A DNA stretch of 9,212 nucleotides from contig JAQQAK010000144.1 in NCBI GenBank assembly GCA_028527945.1, forward strand, positions 1 through 9,212, read 5' to 3'. The first letter of the stretch is position 1; each line of letters opens with the position of its first letter. A program made the translations under genes and the position numbers. Shown piece by piece: positions 6,220 to 9,212 of this stretch. The DNA is from Spirochaetaceae bacterium (lineage in GTDB: Bacteria > Spirochaetota > Spirochaetia > UBA9216). The notes under the pieces were generated by a model that saw nothing but the letters and a program-made list of their open reading frames with translations, was not told the DNA's origin and made no database searches.

Positions 6220-7881
6220 CTGTGCAATAAGCGTTATGCCTGTCTTATTCTAATTTTTTCTCTATTACTCTTCGGATGTGCTACTGATTCTGGAACTCAG
6301 GACAGTAGCGAAATTAATGTGAGCCGTGTTGAGATAGATATACTCGAGACCTGTAAACGAAATTTAAGCGTTGCCTCTCCTGATACTCTAAGGGCTGTAA
6401 TACGTATGTTTGAAGAGTCCGAGGTCGGTAAGTCTGAGAAAGGAATAGAGTTTTCGTATATTGCCGCACAGCTTTTAACTCATGTTTATCCGGTAGCTGC
6501 CGGAGAGCTCCAGATAGAGACTCCTTCCGGCAGTATTTTTCCTGAACTTTTTAAACAAATTGAAAATGGTGAAATACCGGAGCTTAAGCAGGCTGATATA
6601 AGTTTTTTTACAGTACTCGTAATGCCTGTCGCAGTTTTATATACAGAAAATAAGAGTATAGAAACTGCATCTCTTGATTATATAAATCAGGCAATCCAGA
6701 TGAACGACAAGTCTGTATTGCCAATTTTCTTACGTGGTTTTATAGCAGAGCGTAATGCTCAGTATGACGCGGCTCTTGCCGATTATTCCAGAACTCTTGA
6801 AATGGATCCGTCATGCTATCCCGCAGAAATAGGTACCGCAAGAATATATTCAAATACAGGCAAACATAGTGCCGCGGTTGAAATAATGAATCTTTTGGCT
6901 GCTCAGTATCCGTATTCTATTGATATTCTTACAAAAGCTACTGAAACACTTTTTAAAGCAAAAGATTATGATGGTGCTCTTGATATGTCGTCCAACGTTC
7001 TTAGAATGGAACCTGATAATCCTGATATTCTTATTATGCGAGCAAAAATATTTATGGAGCAGGGGAATTTCACGCAGGCAGAACGTCTTATTGATGTTCT
7101 TGAACGTGCAAATTGGGAGTCGCCCAGTTTTTATCTTATCAAATCTGATATTGAACGGGAAAATGGTGATAACGCAAGTGCTCTAAAGACTCTTGAGAAG
7201 GGGCATCAGAAATATCCTTCAAATAAACAAATAGAACAGGCTTATGGTGCTGTTCTCATGCTTACTGGTCGAAAGGATGAAGGCCGTGAGATACTTACAG
7301 GAGAAGATTCTGTTCAAACTTCTGATAGTGAAAATTTAATAGTTTTAATAGATGACGCAGTTGAAACCAAGGATTGGGAGGCTGCCTCAGAATATGCTGA
7401 TAAACTTTCTTCTGAAGATATGTCTCTTAAGGCCGGCTTAAAAACCTGGTCTGTATGGAGATCGCAGGGCGAAAATGAGAAAGCTTTGGATATTGCGGCA
7501 GATTTATATAAAAAATATCCCGGAGACACAAGCGCTGCCATAGCTTTTATAAAATCTCTTTTAGATATGGAAAGAAGACTTCAGGTAAGACGTGTTATAG
7601 ATGAACAATTAGCAATAGAAGACGATGCAGAGTATCGTAGTGAACTTTATTATCTTCAAAGTCTTACAGCTGATTCAGATGAGTCTCAGCTTCAAGCATT
7701 ACGTTCAGCTCTTTTTGAAGACTTGAAAAACATTGAAGCTCTGGTATCAATTTCAGATCTTTATGTAGAAATGGGAGATGTCAGAAAGGCCTACCGTTAT
7801 ATCAAGCAGGCTGCTATTTTAAGCCCTAATGACAAAGGCATACAGAATAAACTTGCAAAAATAGAAAAGGAGCTTAGATGA
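6220..7881 (+). CDS. TPR-repeat lipoprotein, apparent CTG start
   Basis: Reading from CTG at 6220 gives 553 residues. They begin with a textbook lipoprotein signal peptide: CNKRYA n-region, hydrophobic LILIFSLLLFG, and lipobox LFGC with Cys20. It is followed by a Ser/Thr/Asp-rich tether. Residues about 165-335 carry consecutive TPR-like helix pairs (FLRGFIAERNAQYDAALADY; NPDILIMRAKIFMEQGNFTQA; ASALKTLEKGHQKYP), and more follow near 470-540. The protein is probably a membrane-anchored scaffold; partners are unknown. The next in-frame start, GTG at 6319, lacks a Shine-Dalgarno sequence and would remove the signal peptide. The alternative is an ATG at 6204 overlapping the icd stop (TAATG), which would enter this frame if the A6 run at 6214-6219 were one base shorter. 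The gene follows icd by 15 nt and overlaps the next gene by 4 nt (ATGA). Confidence 0.85.
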   Translation: MCNKRYACLILIFSLLLFGCATDSGTQDSSEINVSRVEIDILETCKRNLSVASPDTLRAVIRMFEESEVGKSEKGIEFSYIAAQLLTHVYPVAAGELQIETPSGSIFPELFKQIENGEIPELKQADISFFTVLVMPVAVLYTENKSIETASLDYINQAIQMNDKSVLPIFLRGFIAERNAQYDAALADYSRTLEMDPSCYPAEIGTARIYSNTGKHSAAVEIMNLLAAQYPYSIDILTKATETLFKAKDYDGALDMSSNVLRMEPDNPDILIMRAKIFMEQGNFTQAERLIDVLERANWESPSFYLIKSDIERENGDNASALKTLEKGHQKYPSNKQIEQAYGAVLMLTGRKDEGREILTGEDSVQTSDSENLIVLIDDAVETKDWEAASEYADKLSSEDMSLKAGLKTWSVWRSQGENEKALDIAADLYKKYPGDTSAAIAFIKSLLDMERRLQVRRVIDEQLAIEDDAEYRSELYYLQSLTADSDESQLQALRSALFEDLKNIEALVSISDLYVEMGDVRKAYRYIKQAAILSPNDKGIQNKLAKIEKELR

Positions 7882-8366
7882 GTTTTAAATTAAAACTATT
7901 TATCAGCTTTTTATTGTTTATTCCTTTTTCTTTTTGTTTTTCTCAGGAAGGTTTTATAGATTCTGCACAATCAGGATTTTCCTATTGGACGAATTTTATG
8001 GATATGGATGAAAGTCTTGTTGAAAGAAAATTAACAAGGTTCTACGGTTTAGAGCCTGTTGAAATAAATCCTTCAGAAATAAAAAGTAAAGCTGAGCGGG
8101 TTATATGGTATAAAAACGGGCCTACTGTATGGTTCATTTCCGGAAGAGCTGTTCAACTTAGACTTTCTGTTGGTATGGAAGGTCTTATTGACGGTGTTGG
8201 TTTTGGCAGTTCTGTTGAGTCTGTTAAAACTTCTTTTGGAAATCCCTGGATTGAAACAGAAAATGACCTTTATTATAATCTTCCTTGGAAAGGCGGGCCG
8301 TTAAAACTGCGTTTGTACTTTAAAGAAAATGCTTTATATGAAGCTTATCTTTATATAGTCCGTTGA
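7878..8366 (+). CDS. Small secreted protein with BamE/SmpA-like C-terminal pattern
   Basis: This 162-residue protein has a signal peptide (Lys-rich start, hydrophobic residues 7-19, likely cleavage after FCFS at residue 22). Cys20 is not in a proper lipobox, so it is probably a soluble periplasmic protein. Residues about 105-160 read GVGFGSSVESVKTSFGNPW, then LYYNLPW, then LKLRLYFKENALYEAYLY. This order (helix with a G.s.e.V...fG.P turn, then three strands) resembles BamE/SmpA-like small envelope folds. The likeness is by eye and is not proof of a role in outer-membrane assembly. The first half (40-97) may be a weaker second copy of the same fold. AAGGAG (7867-7872) stands five nt before the ATG, and the start overlaps the preceding stop as ATGA, so translation is coupled to the TPR lipoprotein. 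Confidence 0.8.
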   Translation: MSFKLKLFISFLLFIPFSFCFSQEGFIDSAQSGFSYWTNFMDMDESLVERKLTRFYGLEPVEINPSEIKSKAERVIWYKNGPTVWFISGRAVQLRLSVGMEGLIDGVGFGSSVESVKTSFGNPWIETENDLYYNLPWKGGPLKLRLYFKENALYEAYLYIVR

Positions 8367-8394
8367 AATTATATTATTGAATGAAGGGGATCTA

Positions 8395-9212
8395 ATGATT
8401 TGTCTTAGTTGTACAGAAGAAACATTGAATGAGGCGCTTGGAACAATAGAAAAAAGCATCAAGTATATTGATGCGGTTGAAATACGGGCAGATTATCTTT
8501 TACCCTCTGAATATCATTTATTAGCTGAATTCCCTTCAAAAATAAAACTTCCATGTATTCTTACTTTTCGATGGCCAAAAGATGGTGGAAATGATAAAAC
8601 TTTAAGTATTGCAGAACGTGCAGAGATCCTTTCAAAAGCACTTGATGGGCATTGGGCTTATTTTGATATTGAAGATGATGCTGATTCTTCTGATGAAAAG
8701 CTTCTTGTCAAAAAAGCAGAAGACTCTGGAGTTAAGGTTATAAAATCTTTTCACGATTTTACAGGAGTTCCTGATAACCTTGCACAGAGAATTATAAAAA
8801 ACAGCTATGGTAACAGATTTATTCCAAAAGCTGCTGTTATGTCTAACTCTACAGAGGATTTTCTTAAAATTGTTCAAGCACATAAAGATATACAGAAAGA
8901 AATAGAATTGTCTAATGGGTATTCCTGTACAAATGGCCCGTTCTTGACAGATTATATTCTTGTGGGGATGGGAGATTACGGTTTTCCGTCAAGGATTCTT
9001 GCGGGAGTTTTTGGCAGCATGCTAACATTTTGCTCATCAGGCAAAGCTGCCCCAGGGCATGTTAATCCTGAAATAATGTCTGAACTTTATAATTATAATA
9101 ATCTTAATGAGAATACAAAGGTTTTTGGTATAATTGGAAATCCTGTAATGCATTCAAAATCACCGGATATTCATAATCCTGCGTTTCAGCAGAAAAATAT
9201 TGACGCGGTTTA
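8395..9212 (+). CDS. aroDE: Bifunctional 3-dehydroquinate dehydratase (type I) / shikimate dehydrogenase, cut by window edge
   Basis: The open frame runs 272 codons to the right edge without a stop. Residues 1-235 are a type I 3-dehydroquinate dehydratase (AroD). They contain EIRAD with Glu29 and Arg31, TFR with Arg59, His120 in SFHDF (His143 in E. coli), Schiff-base Lys145 in IPKAAVMS (Lys170), and Arg200 in the MGDYGFPSRI loop (Arg213). The position of E. coli Glu86 is Asp63, and Gln236 appears to be His222. After a short linker, residues 243-272 begin a shikimate dehydrogenase (AroE): VFGIIGNPVMHSKSP, with the shikimate-binding Ser254 and Ser256. The fusion would catalyse steps three and four of the shikimate pathway in the cytosol, the second with NADPH. 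Fused AroD-AroE proteins are known in plants and chlamydiae. GGGG (8386-8389) is five nt before the ATG, and the gene follows its neighbour by 28 nt. Most of AroE lies beyond the window. Confidence 0.93.
   Translation, partial: MICLSCTEETLNEALGTIEKSIKYIDAVEIRADYLLPSEYHLLAEFPSKIKLPCILTFRWPKDGGNDKTLSIAERAEILSKALDGHWAYFDIEDDADSSDEKLLVKKAEDSGVKVIKSFHDFTGVPDNLAQRIIKNSYGNRFIPKAAVMSNSTEDFLKIVQAHKDIQKEIELSNGYSCTNGPFLTDYILVGMGDYGFPSRILAGVFGSMLTFCSSGKAAPGHVNPEIMSELYNYNNLNENTKVFGIIGNPVMHSKSPDIHNPAFQQKNIDAV

Noticed and set aside
6212..6221. Programmed -1 frameshift at the A6 run
   Set aside because: The run does not form a canonical slippery heptamer in the frame of the ATG at 6204, and the shift needed would be +1, not -1. 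Transcriptional slippage remains only a possibility.
6204..6230. Eight-codon minicistron starting at the ATG that overlaps the icd stop
   Set aside because: It has no Shine-Dalgarno sequence of its own. It matters only as an alternative start for the lipoprotein if the A6 run is one base shorter, so it is not listed as a separate gene.
6920..7541. Alternative frames inside the TPR lipoprotein gene (6920-7186 plus, 7314-7541 minus)
   Set aside because: They fall wholly within a continuous TPR-coding frame and show no domain of their own.
6319..7881. GTG at 6319 as the start of the TPR protein
   Set aside because: It has no Shine-Dalgarno sequence and would discard an in-frame signal peptide and lipobox encoded immediately upstream.
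8632..8883. Minus-strand reading frame of 83 codons inside aroDE
   Set aside because: It lies opposite a clearly recognisable enzyme domain, is rich in Cys, Phe and Asn, and matches nothing I know.

Overview
The window looks like part of an AT-rich genome of a host-associated spirochete, most likely a Treponema relative. The reasons are indirect. It is dense in lipoproteins and TPR proteins of spirochete flavour, the lipoboxes are relaxed (LFSC, FTGC, LFGC), and the shikimate pathway enzyme is an AroD-AroE fusion. No rRNA or other phylogenetic marker is present, so this assignment is inference. The first 12 bases match the end of an Illumina adapter, so the left edge is probably a contig end carrying untrimmed adapter.

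Left half (52-4782, minus strand). Four genes for exported proteins are read leftwards from a divergent intergenic region at 4783-4995. In transcription order they are: a TPR lipoprotein; an MltD-like lytic transglycosylase with two LysM domains; a secreted protein of unknown function that may belong to an LPP20/FlgP-like group; and, after a 121-bp gap, an SH3b-domain lipoprotein. The first three are joined by two 11-bp overlaps of nearly identical sequence (ATGAAGATTAA and ATGAAGAATAA) and look like one translationally coupled unit. The fourth has its own strong Shine-Dalgarno sequence and a possible own promoter. Together they suggest a cell-envelope or peptidoglycan-processing module.

Right half (4996-9212, plus strand). 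An extended -10 promoter with an operator-like palindrome at the predicted transcript start precedes icd (NADP-dependent isocitrate dehydrogenase). It is followed by a 553-residue TPR lipoprotein, a small secreted protein with a BamE-like C-terminal pattern, and a bifunctional aroD-aroE gene cut by the window edge. Spacings of 15, -4 and 28 nt suggest a single operon.

The most interesting gene-level observation is the TPR lipoprotein after icd. Its signal peptide and lipobox are encoded upstream of any ATG, GTG or TTG in its frame, so it must start at CTG (6220), use another rare codon, or be separated from an ATG at 6204 by a one-base change in an A6 run. A conventional GTG call at 6319 would lose the signal peptide. 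A second observation is that the leftward operon appears to start with an almost leaderless mRNA. I see no mobile element, CRISPR array, tRNA or defence system, and no convincing new multi-gene system beyond the uncharacterised envelope cluster.
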